From contig JAKAMD010000076.1 in NCBI GenBank assembly GCA_021823875.1, positions 1 through 11,461 of the forward strand: a stretch of 11,461 bases of DNA, in the 5' to 3' direction. Shown piece after piece: positions 1 through 7,970 of this stretch. Position 1 is the first letter of the stretch. Each line of letters opens with the position of its first letter. Source of the stretch: Pseudomonadota bacterium (lineage in GTDB: Bacteria > Pseudomonadota > Alphaproteobacteria > Rhizobiales > Xanthobacteraceae). The notes beneath the pieces are model-generated. The model was given only the letters and a program-made list of their open reading frames with translations, ran no database searches and was not told where the DNA came from. Position numbers and translations under genes: made by a program.

Positions 1-1
1 C

Positions 2-34
2 GTGCGCGAGGTTCTTGGACAAGCAAAATCATGA
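2..34 (+). CDS. Possible 3' end of an upstream gene, cut by the window edge
   Basis: Frame 2 is open from the left edge and ends in a TGA that overlaps the gmhB start as ATGA, the arrangement expected of translationally coupled operon genes. The visible tail reads VREVLGQAKS. This is too short to assign. Because gmhB follows, another heptose or LPS gene is a reasonable guess, but that is inference. The frame could also be open by chance, since only ten codons are visible. Confidence 0.3.
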   Translation: MREVLGQAKS

Positions 35-564
35 ACAACGCCACCGACACACCGCGGCCGGCCGCCTTCCTCGATCGTGACGGCGTCATCAACTGCGACG
101 ACCACTACATCGGTACACGCGAGCGTTTCCGCTGGATGCCCGGCGCCGCCGCCGCCATCCGCCGGCTCAACCAAGCTGGCTATTTCGTATTCGTCGCCTC
201 CAACCAGTCCGGCGTCGCGCGCGGCATGTACACCGAACAACAACTGAACGAACTGGACGCCTGGATGCGCGGCGAGCTTACCGCGCAGGGCGCGCGCATC
301 GACGACGTGCGCTATTGCCCGTTTCTCGCCGACGCCGAGATCGCGGCCTATCGCAAGGCGTCCGATTGGCGGAAGCCCGCGCCCGGCATGATCCTCGATT
401 TGATGCGGCATTGGCCGGTCGATGCCAAACGCAGCTTTTTCATCGGCGACAAAGACATCGACATGCAGGCGGCCCGCGCCGCCGGCATAGCCGGCAAGCT
501 ATTCCCCGGCGGAAATCTTGATGAATTCGTCGCCAAATGCCTGGAAAGTACCGTCAAGTCTTGA
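31..564 (+). CDS. gmhB: GmhB-type D-glycero-manno-heptose-1,7-bisphosphate 7-phosphatase (HAD-IIIA)
   Basis: This cytoplasmic HAD phosphatase would remove the 7-phosphate from heptose 1,7-bisphosphate on the way to ADP-heptose for the LPS inner core. The 177-residue protein has HAD motif I as DRDGVIN (residues 15-21, nucleophile D15 and acid/base D17), motif II as SNQSG (57-61), the RKPAPGM segment (114-120) and motif IV as GDKDID (139-144). Length is close to the E. coli enzyme (about 190). The zinc loop is degenerate: C96 is kept, but the positions matching E. coli H94, C107 and C109 are F98, S111 and W113. The ATG lies in an ATGA overlap with a possible upstream frame and lacks a clear Shine-Dalgarno (SD), which suggests coupling. 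It could be a related HAD-IIIA phosphatase; the LPS neighbours support the heptose role. Confidence 0.85.
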   Translation: MNNATDTPRPAAFLDRDGVINCDDHYIGTRERFRWMPGAAAAIRRLNQAGYFVFVASNQSGVARGMYTEQQLNELDAWMRGELTAQGARIDDVRYCPFLADAEIAAYRKASDWRKPAPGMILDLMRHWPVDAKRSFFIGDKDIDMQAARAAGIAGKLFPGGNLDEFVAKCLESTVKS

Positions 565-656
565 CATCTGGGCCGCCATTAACGAATGGGCTTGCCGGAG
601 CCTGACGCGTCCGGCGTTCCGTGCTATCAATCGAACCGAGAGTTGAGACGTCATCG

Positions 657-1661
657 ATGGGCAAGCCTCAGCCGAGCCAGACCACCAGCGACCGCGCGCA
701 GGCCGCGATCGATTCAGCGCTCCGTACGCTCGAAGCCGAAGCGAGCGGCGTCGATGCGCTGGCCGTCGCCTTGCGCGACCGGCTGGGCGCGAATTTCATC
801 GACGCGATTGATAACATTCGCGCGGCCGAAGGCCGCGTGATCGTCACCGGCATGGGCAAATCCGGCCATGTCGCGCGAAAGATCGCTTCCACTTTCGCTT
901 CCACCGGTACGCCGGCCCTGTTCGTCCATCCGGGCGAGGCAAGTCACGGCGATCTCGGCATGATCGCCAACAATGATATCATCATCGCGTTGTCGTGGTC
1001 GGGCGAAACGGCCGAACTGAAGAACGTCACCGATTATTCGCGCCGCTACGGCATCAAGCTGATCGCCATCACCGCCGTCGCGGACAGCGCACTCGCCAAG
1101 GTCGCCGATATCGTGCTGGCGCTGCCGCAGGCGCGCGAAGCCTGTCCGCACAATCTCGCGCCCACCACATCGTCGGTGATGCAGCTGGCGCTCGGCGACG
1201 CGCTGGCGATCGCGCTGTTGGAAAGCCGCGGCTTCACCGCCGCGCAGTTCGGCCTGCTGCATCCCGGCGGCAAGCTCGGCGCGCTGCTGAAACTGGTACG
1301 CGACGTCATGCACACCGGCGCCGCGGTGCCGCTCAAGCCGCTCGGCACCCGCATGTCGGATGCGGTCATCGAAATGTCGGCCAAGGGTTTTGGATGCGTC
1401 GGCATCGTCGAACCGCATGGGCAACTGGTCGGCATCATTACCGACGGCGACCTGCGCCGCCACATGCGCCCCGACCTGCTCGAGAGCATTGTCGACGAGG
1501 TGATGACACGCACGCCGAAGACGGTGCGGCCAGAGCAGCTCATCAGCGAATCCTTGGAGCTCTTGAATTCGATGAAGGTGACCGCGCTGTTCGCGGTCGA
1601 AGGTGGTAAGCCGGTCGGCATCATCCACGTGCACGACCTGCTGCGGGCCGGCGCGGCCTGA
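657..1661 (+). CDS. kdsD: D-arabinose 5-phosphate isomerase (KdsD/KpsF family)
   Basis: The enzyme interconverts D-ribulose 5-phosphate and D-arabinose 5-phosphate, the first committed step to Kdo, in the cytoplasm. The 334-residue protein (E. coli KdsD is 328) has an N-terminal SIS domain (about 40-200) with GMGKSG (65-70), SHGDLG (97-102) and SWSGETAE (113-120), then two CBS domains (about 217-275 and 282-334), the second ending in the family's typical HDLLRAG. By alignment from memory, the E. coli catalytic residues K59, E111, E152 and H193 correspond to K68, E120, E161 and H202, all present. I chose ATG 657 because it gives the usual length; a GTG at 621 would add 12 residues. The gene lies 92 nt after gmhB in the same direction and ends 2 nt from the stop of waaC on the other strand. 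Without capsule genes in view, kdsD fits better than kpsF. Confidence 0.94.
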   Translation: MGKPQPSQTTSDRAQAAIDSALRTLEAEASGVDALAVALRDRLGANFIDAIDNIRAAEGRVIVTGMGKSGHVARKIASTFASTGTPALFVHPGEASHGDLGMIANNDIIIALSWSGETAELKNVTDYSRRYGIKLIAITAVADSALAKVADIVLALPQAREACPHNLAPTTSSVMQLALGDALAIALLESRGFTAAQFGLLHPGGKLGALLKLVRDVMHTGAAVPLKPLGTRMSDAVIEMSAKGFGCVGIVEPHGQLVGIITDGDLRRHMRPDLLESIVDEVMTRTPKTVRPEQLISESLELLNSMKVTALFAVEGGKPVGIIHVHDLLRAGAA

Positions 1662-1663
1662 CC

Positions 1664-2629
1664 TCAACGCGCGAACTCCTCCGCGGCAACGACAACCTCT
1701 TCCACCCCCGGCGGCGCCCCTCGCGCCCCGAGCACGGTAATCGGCCCCGCGCCAACCGGCGCGGTCAGGCCGGGCTCGCTGCCGGCGAAAATCGCAACCA
1801 GCGGCACGCCGAGCGCGGCAGCCAGATGCAAGAGGCCCGTATCGACGCCGACCACCAGGGCAGCACCCGCGATCAAGGCCGCAACCCGGTCAAGCGGCGC
1901 GCGTTCAGGAACGCGGGCACGCGGCAGCGCCCCTGCGAGGCGTTCGCTGCGCGCACGTTCGGCCTCCGTGCCCCAAGGCAGGACCAGTTCGAGCCCTCCC
2001 TGCGCCAATACCTGGCCGAGCGCGATCCAGTTCGGCTCCGCCCATAATTTGCGCGGCTCGGCCGTCGCATGCAGCAGCACCGCATAGCGTCCGCCTGGGC
2101 GCTCAAAGCGCGCGCGGTCGAGCCCAAAATCCGGAGCGCCGTGCGGCGCATAGCCGAGCGCCAGACCGCAAAGCCGTCGATTGCGCTCGACTGCGTGCAG
2201 CGCGCGACTCACCGTATAGCGGCGATCGTAGAACAACGAAGCCAGCGGCTCGCGGATGCTTGACCGATCATATCCATGCCGCCTTCCGCGCGCGAGGCGC
2301 GTGATGACCGCGGTACGCAACAGTCCTTGGCTATCGACGATTTCATCGTAGCATTGCGCCCGCATGGCGCGCAGGCTGCGCCCGATTTCGGCCAGCGTCT
2401 GGGGCAAATAGAGCGAGCGGCGCCAGCGCCGCCAGGCCACCGGCAGCACGGCATCGACGGCCGGATGCAACCGCACCAGCGGCGCGAAGGCCTCCTCCAC
2501 CAGCCAGGTGAAACGCGCCCCGGGCAGCGCCGCACGCGCCTCTGTCATGGCGGGCATGTGATGAATCACGTCGCCGAGCGAGGAGGTCTTGATGAAGAGA
2601 ATTTCGGCCATGGCGGTGTTGCCGCCCAC
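1664..2629 (-). CDS. waaC: Lipopolysaccharide heptosyltransferase I (GT9 family)
   Basis: WaaC transfers the first L-glycero-D-manno-heptose from ADP-heptose to Kdo on lipid A, at the cytoplasmic face of the inner membrane. The N-terminal stretch ILFIKTSSLGDVIHHMPA is diagnostic; its D20 matches the catalytic Asp13 of E. coli WaaC. Further family features are PRKLW (around K194), LPWGTEAE in the C-terminal Rossmann half, and the donor-binding VDTGLLHLAAA segment (262-272). The length of 321 aa is normal (E. coli about 319). Two starts compete. GTG 2629 has AGGA at 2637-2640, 7 nt upstream, a good SD. ATG 2611 (315 aa, MAEILF...) matches the usual start of family members but has no SD. I list the GTG on the SD evidence. 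The gene is divergent from galE and convergent with kdsD, hence transcribed apart from the other LPS genes here. Confidence 0.9.
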   Translation of the reverse strand: MGGNTAMAEILFIKTSSLGDVIHHMPAMTEARAALPGARFTWLVEEAFAPLVRLHPAVDAVLPVAWRRWRRSLYLPQTLAEIGRSLRAMRAQCYDEIVDSQGLLRTAVITRLARGRRHGYDRSSIREPLASLFYDRRYTVSRALHAVERNRRLCGLALGYAPHGAPDFGLDRARFERPGGRYAVLLHATAEPRKLWAEPNWIALGQVLAQGGLELVLPWGTEAERARSERLAGALPRARVPERAPLDRVAALIAGAALVVGVDTGLLHLAAALGVPLVAIFAGSEPGLTAPVGAGPITVLGARGAPPGVEEVVVAAEEFAR

Positions 2630-2648
2630 ATATACATCCTATTAATGA

Positions 2649-2713
2649 TGCCACAATATCCGTGGCACTATCGCGATGGACAATAAGCTTTCTTTCATCG
2701 CTCGGTGCCACAA
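2649..2713. promoter_or_regulatory. TGCCAC dyad and third half-site between divergent waaC and galE
   Basis: The waaC-galE intergenic region (about 108 nt) contains a perfect dyad, TGCCAC (2649-2654), 7-nt AT-rich spacer, GTGGCA (2662-2667). A further TGCCAC (2706-2711) starts 57 nt after the first; with following bases the direct repeat is TGCCACAA at 2649-2656 and 2706-2713. A dyad between two divergent promoters could be a shared operator. No known regulator is identified, and no convincing -35/-10 pair was found. Confidence 0.3.
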
Positions 2714-2737
2714 ATTGCGGGTATTTTGGGAGCGGGC

Positions 2738-3736
2738 ATGACGATCCTGGTCACGGGCGGCGCCGGCTATATCGGCAGCCATATGGTGCACGAGCTCAAC
2801 GACGCCGGCGAGCGCGCCGTCGTGCTCGACAATCTGTCCACAGGTTTTCGTTTCCTGCTTCCGGGCGGCGTGCCCTTTGTCACCGGCTCGACCGGCGACC
2901 GCGACCTGGTCGCCGATGTCATCCGCAACCATCAGGTCTCCTCGATCATCCATTTCGCCGCGTCCATCGTGGTGCCGGAATCGGTCGCCGATCCGCTCGG
3001 CTATTACCGCAACAATACGATGAACACCTGCCTGCTGCTCGACGCGGCGGTCGCCGGTGGCGTCAAGCAGTTCATCTTCTCGTCGACCGCAGCGGTCTAC
3101 GGCAATGCCGAGCACGTGCCGGTACGCGAGGATGCAGCCACGCGCCCGATCTCACCTTACGGCACCTCCAAACTGATGTCGGAGATCATGCTGCATGACA
3201 CCGCGAACGCCCGTGACCTGCGTTTCGTGATCCTGCGCTATTTCAACGTCGCCGGCGCCGATCCGAAAGGGCGCACTGGCCAAGCAACGCCCGCCGCCAC
3301 CCATCTCATCAAGGTCGCCTGCGAAGCCGCGCTCGGCAAGCGGGACAAGCTGCAGATCTTCGGCACCGATTATCCGACGCCGGACGGCACCTGCATCCGC
3401 GACTACATCCACGTCAGTGATCTGGTGCGGGCACATTCCTCGGCGCTCGCCTATCTGCGCCGCGGCGGCGCCAACGCGACTTTCAATGCCGGCTACGGCC
3501 GCGGCGCCTCGGTGCTGGAGGTGCTGGAGGCGGTGCGGCGCGCGAGCGGGCGCGATTTCCCGGTCGAGGTCGCCGGCCGCCGTGCCGGCGATCCGCCGGA
3601 ACTGGTGGCCGACGTCGGCCGCATCCGCGCCACGCTCGACTGGCGCCCGCAATACGAGGACCTCGACACCATCGTCAGCCATGCCTTCTCCTGGGAACGC
3701 CGGCTGGCCGGAAAACGCGCGAGTCCCAGCGTCTAA
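2738..3736 (+). CDS. galE: UDP-glucose 4-epimerase
   Basis: GalE interconverts UDP-glucose and UDP-galactose using tightly bound NAD, supplying galactose donors for LPS or exopolysaccharide. The 332-residue protein (E. coli 338) is an extended short-chain dehydrogenase. It has the NAD-binding GGAGYIGSH (7-15), DNLSTG (31-36), the FSST motif with T117 at the position of E. coli Ser124, and the catalytic pair Y141 and K145 in SPYGTSK. GRTGQ, GTCIRDYIHV and FNAGYG further on are typical of GalE. ATG 2738 has GGGAG 5 nt upstream and begins directly at the Rossmann strand; a GTG at 2705 would add 11 residues unlike the family. It is divergent from waaC and is followed after 148 nt by the ABC exporter gene on the same strand. 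A related 4-epimerase for another UDP-sugar cannot be excluded. Confidence 0.92.
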   Translation: MTILVTGGAGYIGSHMVHELNDAGERAVVLDNLSTGFRFLLPGGVPFVTGSTGDRDLVADVIRNHQVSSIIHFAASIVVPESVADPLGYYRNNTMNTCLLLDAAVAGGVKQFIFSSTAAVYGNAEHVPVREDAATRPISPYGTSKLMSEIMLHDTANARDLRFVILRYFNVAGADPKGRTGQATPAATHLIKVACEAALGKRDKLQIFGTDYPTPDGTCIRDYIHVSDLVRAHSSALAYLRRGGANATFNAGYGRGASVLEVLEAVRRASGRDFPVEVAGRRAGDPPELVADVGRIRATLDWRPQYEDLDTIVSHAFSWERRLAGKRASPSV

Positions 3737-3769
3737 CGCATTGGCCTAAGGCGGGTTTTTCCCCGGCCC

Positions 3770-3786
3770 AGCGCCCCCATGGCGCT
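3770..3786. other. Small perfect hairpin between galE and the ABC exporter gene
   Basis: AGCGCC (3770-3775), loop CCCAT, GGCGCT (3781-3786) forms a 6-bp perfect stem 34 nt after the galE stop. It is flanked by GGGTTTTT (3753-3760) and AAAAATCCC (3789-3797), which can pair with one bulge to extend the structure across an internal loop. No T-tract follows the stem on either strand, so this is not a standard Rho-independent terminator. It may reduce read-through or be incidental. Confidence 0.3.
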
Positions 3787-3884
3787 TGAAAAATCCCCCC
3801 GTAACGGGCATGGAAACGGCAGAAGGCCGATGGCGGTGCCGACGCTCCGCCGAAACCGTCGGCGTTCAGCCATTTCGAGGGTTA

Positions 3885-5699
<1,815 letters not shown>

Positions 5700-5769
5700 G
5701 AGGCGTGTCGGCCGAGGATCAACGCATTGCCGACAGCACGATGACGGCGACCACGGCGGCCATCAACTT

Positions 5770-6642
5770 TCATTTGAGCGCGTAATAGACGTTGCGATTC
5801 CAATTTTTCAGCCGCCGGCTGGCCAAATGGATCTCGTAGAGATAACCGAAGACCTTGTTCAAAGCGCCGACCTTCTCACCCTCCATGTTCGGCGACTGCG
5901 AGACCTTCATGATGTGCTCGCTGACCCAATGGTTGAACCGCGTCATGAAGCCGAATTTCATCGGCCGCTCGACGTCGCAGAATAGGATAATGCGGTTCTG
6001 CGTGGTCGCCTTCTCGGCCGAATGAATGAAGGTCTCGTCGAACACGAATCCTTCGCCATCGCGCCATGTACATTTCACACCATCGACGGAGATGCTGCAG
6101 GCGTCCGAATTAGGCGTGATCAAGCCGAGATGATAGCGTAGCGAGCCGGCGAACGGATCGCGATGCGCCCCGAGCTTGCTGCCGGCCGGCAGCATGGTGA
6201 ACATTGCGCCATGAATCGTGGGAATCGACTGCAGCAATTCAACGGTCTTCGGGCAAAGCAGCTGCGCCGACGGCAGAAAATCATCGTACCATTTCAGATA
6301 GAAGCGCTTCCAACCGCTGCGGAAGAATGAATAGAAGCCCCAATCATGGTTCTTGGCGGCGGCCCGGATGAGGCCTTCGTCGAACAGGTTAAGCGCCTCG
6401 GCGCGGATCGTTTGCCAATTGTCGCTTAGCTTCTTCAGTTCGGGGAATGTGTCGACCGGCAGGACGGGCTTATTGGGCAGGCCGGAAAACGCATACATGA
6501 GCACATTGTAGGGCGCGAGAAAGGTCGAATGATCGACGATCTGCCGTCCAAAGCGTAGACGCTCGCGACCGCGGAAATGCACATAAAGCGCAGTGCTCGC
6601 GAAGAGGTACAAGACGATCAGTTGTGGTGCTAACAGGTTCAT
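5770..6642 (-). CDS. lpxO: LpxO-like aspartyl/asparaginyl beta-hydroxylase family dioxygenase (lipid A hydroxylase)
   Basis: The family contains Fe(II)/2-oxoglutarate-dependent LpxO, which adds a 2-hydroxyl to a secondary acyl chain of lipid A at the inner membrane. The 290-residue protein (Salmonella LpxO about 302) has one N-terminal membrane segment (about 4-22), followed by a basic stretch. The catalytic domain shows the facial triad in HRD (H160, D162) and the distal H207 in FIHSAEK, with R217 ten residues later, the place of the 2-oxoglutarate-binding Arg. ATG 6642 puts the membrane segment at the extreme N-terminus; a TTG at 6708 would add 22 residues. GC content in the rows I counted by hand (52-60%) is below that of neighbouring genes (62-68% in sampled rows), which may reflect transfer. 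The LPS neighbours support a lipid A role, but other substrates exist in the family. Confidence 0.8.
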   Translation of the reverse strand: MNLLAPQLIVLYLFASTALYVHFRGRERLRFGRQIVDHSTFLAPYNVLMYAFSGLPNKPVLPVDTFPELKKLSDNWQTIRAEALNLFDEGLIRAAAKNHDWGFYSFFRSGWKRFYLKWYDDFLPSAQLLCPKTVELLQSIPTIHGAMFTMLPAGSKLGAHRDPFAGSLRYHLGLITPNSDACSISVDGVKCTWRDGEGFVFDETFIHSAEKATTQNRIILFCDVERPMKFGFMTRFNHWVSEHIMKVSQSPNMEGEKVGALNKVFGYLYEIHLASRRLKNWNRNVYYALK

Positions 6643-6682
6643 GAGTTCGCCGCCCCTGGCAACCCACTTCCAGATCACATTC

Positions 6683-6715
6683 TGCCCGTTTTTGAAGCTT
6701 TCGGGCAACTGTCAA
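6683..6715 (-). promoter_or_regulatory. Candidate -35 box and overlapping dyad upstream of the lpxO-like gene
   Basis: On the - strand a consensus TTGACA occupies 6715-6710, about 68 nt upstream of the ATG at 6642. Immediately downstream lies an inverted repeat, TGCCCG (6702-6707 read on -) and CGGGCA (6683-6688 read on -), separated by 13 nt. It spans the interval where the -10 would fall. The -10 region is only A-rich and not a good match. The arrangement resembles an operator inside a promoter, but this is inference from pattern alone. Confidence 0.3.
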
Positions 6716-6733
6716 TATTGGGCGCACCACTAG

Positions 6734-6761
6734 TTGACGGCGGCCAAGTTGACCTGATAAC
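6734..6761 (+). promoter_or_regulatory. Candidate promoter for the FAH-family gene
   Basis: TTGACG (6734-6739), a 16-nt spacer and GATAAC (6756-6761) match the sigma-70 consensus at 5/6 and 4/6 positions, and lie about 70 nt upstream of the ATG at 6831. A direct repeat AGTTGAC occurs at 6732-6738 and 6747-6753, so the second copy sits within the spacer. The match is modest and could be chance. Confidence 0.25.
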
Positions 6762-6830
6762 CGGGCCTCGCCTTCCATCATCCGGACGCCTCCCGCGGCC
6801 GGCATTCCCAACGAAAGCGGCTTAATTCCC

Positions 6831-7535
6831 ATGACCGATAAGAGCTACGTCATTCCGCCTCCGCCGCAAGCGACCATCGCCGTCGCCGGCTCGGACAAAG
6901 TTTTTCCGGTCCGTCGCATCTGGTGCGTCGGCCGCAATTACGTGGAACACATCAAGGAGATGGGCCAGGACGAACGGCTGCCGCCGTTCTATTTCGCGAA
7001 GCCCGCCGACGCGATCGCGCCGGACGGGGCGACCGTGCCCTACCCCTCACTCACCAAGGACATGCATCACGAGGTGGAACTCGTGGTCGCGCTCAAGAGC
7101 GGCGGCCGCAACATCCCGGTCGACAAAGCCAATGACTGCATCTGGGGCTACGCGGTCGGCGTCGATCTGACCCGCCGCGACCTGCAGATCGCCTCGCGCG
7201 ACCTCAAGCGGCCATGGGAGATCGGCAAGGCCTTCGACCATTCGGCGCCCTGCGGCGCGCTCAAGCCGGTGAGCGAGACCGGCTACCTGACCAAGGGCAA
7301 GATCACGCTCAAGTGCAACGGTACCCTGCGTCAGGATGGCGATCTCAATCAGATGATCTGGAACGTGCCGGAAATCATCTCCAACCTGTCGGAGATGGTG
7401 GAACTGGCCCCGGGCGACATCATCATGACCGGCACGCCTTCGGGCGTCGCGGCGACGGTTGCCGGCGACAAGCTCGAATGCGCGGTCGAGGGCGTTGGCA
7501 CCCTCATCGTCACCATTGGTCCGGCGCTGAAATAA
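6831..7535 (+). CDS. Fumarylacetoacetate hydrolase family protein, fumarylpyruvate hydrolase-like
   Basis: Members of this family cleave C-C bonds in 1,3-diketo acids late in aromatic degradation or act as oxaloacetate/acylpyruvate hydrolases; they are cytoplasmic and need a divalent metal. The 234-residue protein is a single FAH fold. RIWCVGRNYVEH (29-40) opens the catalytic domain. Metal ligands E81 and E83 lie in HHEVELV (79-85), with D112 in GVDLTRRDLQ (110-119). K133 in GKAFD and the closing TGTPSGV (200-206) complete the family pattern. GVDLTRRDLQ plus the short length resemble fumarylpyruvate hydrolase of the gentisate pathway, but no other gentisate gene is in view, so I give no symbol. 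The gene is monocistronic here: divergent from the lpxO-like gene and followed by a repeat and a strong hairpin. The SD before ATG 6831 is weak. Confidence 0.9.
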   Translation: MTDKSYVIPPPPQATIAVAGSDKVFPVRRIWCVGRNYVEHIKEMGQDERLPPFYFAKPADAIAPDGATVPYPSLTKDMHHEVELVVALKSGGRNIPVDKANDCIWGYAVGVDLTRRDLQIASRDLKRPWEIGKAFDHSAPCGALKPVSETGYLTKGKITLKCNGTLRQDGDLNQMIWNVPEIISNLSEMVELAPGDIIMTGTPSGVAATVAGDKLECAVEGVGTLIVTIGPALK

Positions 7536-7543
7536 AATCTCTG

Positions 7544-7638
7544 TCATGCGCGGGCTTGACCCGCGCATCCAACTTTTCACGACAAAGATAGATTGCCGGG
7601 TCTCGCCGCTGCGCGGAGGCCTGGCAATGACGTGAAAA
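7544..7638. repeat. Composite intergenic palindromic repeat (two nested stem-loops)
   Basis: This element starts 8 nt after the FAH-family stop. The first part is a hairpin of ATGCGCGGG (7546-7554), a 5-nt loop and CCCGCGCAT (7560-7568). The second is a nested structure: outer arms TTTTCACG (7574-7581) and CGTGAAAA (7631-7638), inner arms ATTGCCGGG (7592-7600) and CCTGGCAAT (7620-7628, one G-T pair). I recall this layout (GGGCTTGAC...GCATCC... ending GGCAATGACG) as that of a dispersed intergenic repeat common in Hyphomicrobiales genomes. Copy number cannot be judged from this window, though a related unit lies at 11375-11449. The gene-free stretch 7536-7760 is filled mainly by this element and the next hairpin. 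Confidence 0.65.
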
Positions 7639-7643
7639 TGCAA

Positions 7644-7680
7644 CGGCCGCCGGCAGGGGAAACTGCCGGCGGCCGATTTG
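7644..7680 (+). terminator. Strong GC-rich terminator-like hairpin
   Basis: A perfect 13-bp stem, 7644-7656 paired with 7663-7675 (right arm CTGCCGGCGGCCG), closes a 6-nt loop GGGAAA. It is followed on the + strand by only a short T run (ATTTG); read on the - strand it is followed by GTTGCATTTTC. It probably ends transcripts of the FAH-family gene from the left, and might also stop transcripts of the liv operon from the right. The short T-tract lowers certainty that it is intrinsic. Confidence 0.55.
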
Positions 7681-7760
7681 CGTTAACGACTTGCTAACGG
7701 GGCGCCCGCAAACTGCGATTGCCGGGACCGCAGAGGCGATTGCGCATCGCGAGGCATCCC

Positions 7761-7970
7761 ATGGCCCAAGCCTTTCCCGCCACCAGCACCATCGACCCCG
7801 TCACCATGGCGGAGCGGATCATGCGGTTTTCGCCGGCGAGCGATGCCGAAGTGCTGAAACTGCTGCGAACGAGTTTTCCGGATTGCCCCTTAAGCGCGCG
7901 GGTGGCGGCGCTCGATTATCTGATGCGCCGGCGGCCCCGGGGCACCCGCACCAGTTACAGCCCGAGATAG
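7761..7970 (+). CDS. Small hypothetical protein, 69 aa
   Basis: I do not recognise a characterised family. ATG 7761 is preceded by GAGG (7751-7754) 6 nt upstream, and the codons are strongly GC-rich at third positions, like the surrounding real genes. The product is soluble-looking with no membrane segment or signal peptide. A segment about 15-57 looks helical (PVTMAERIMRFSP, SDAEVLKLLRTSFP, SARVAALDYLMRRR), followed by a basic tail. The last 16 nt overlap the end of livF on the opposite strand, so the tail residues may be dictated by that overlap. Upstream is the terminator-like hairpin, so any transcript would start between about 7676 and 7760; no clear promoter is seen. It could be a spurious ORF, but the SD and codon pattern favour a real gene. 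Confidence 0.5.
   Translation: MAQAFPATSTIDPVTMAERIMRFSPASDAEVLKLLRTSFPDCPLSARVAALDYLMRRRPRGTRTSYSPR

Noticed and set aside
561..589. TTGACA at 561-566, overlapping the gmhB stop, as the -35 of a kdsD promoter
   Set aside because: The hexamer is perfect, but at 16-18 nt spacing the downstream bases (around GAATGG) do not resemble a -10 box. It stays a weak possibility.
714..1667. Long open frame on the - strand across kdsD (over 300 codons)
   Set aside because: It is antisense to a clearly conserved SIS-CBS gene, and its predicted product is rich in Arg, Asp and His as expected of a high-GC shadow frame.
2663..2680. Sigma-54 promoter (TGGCAC start) upstream of galE
   Set aside because: TGGCAC is present at 2663-2668, but the required GC at the -12 position is absent at the proper distance.
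5706..5735. Inverted repeat TGTCGGC / GCCGACA between the exporter and lpxO-like genes as a terminator
   Set aside because: The 7-bp stem has a 16-nt loop and no T-tract on either strand. Its convergent position is suggestive, but the structure is too weak to call.
7544..7675. CRISPR-like or tRNA-like structure in the gene-free stretch
   Set aside because: There are no regularly spaced direct repeats, and no tRNA arms or anticodon loop can be fitted; nested palindromes explain the stretch.
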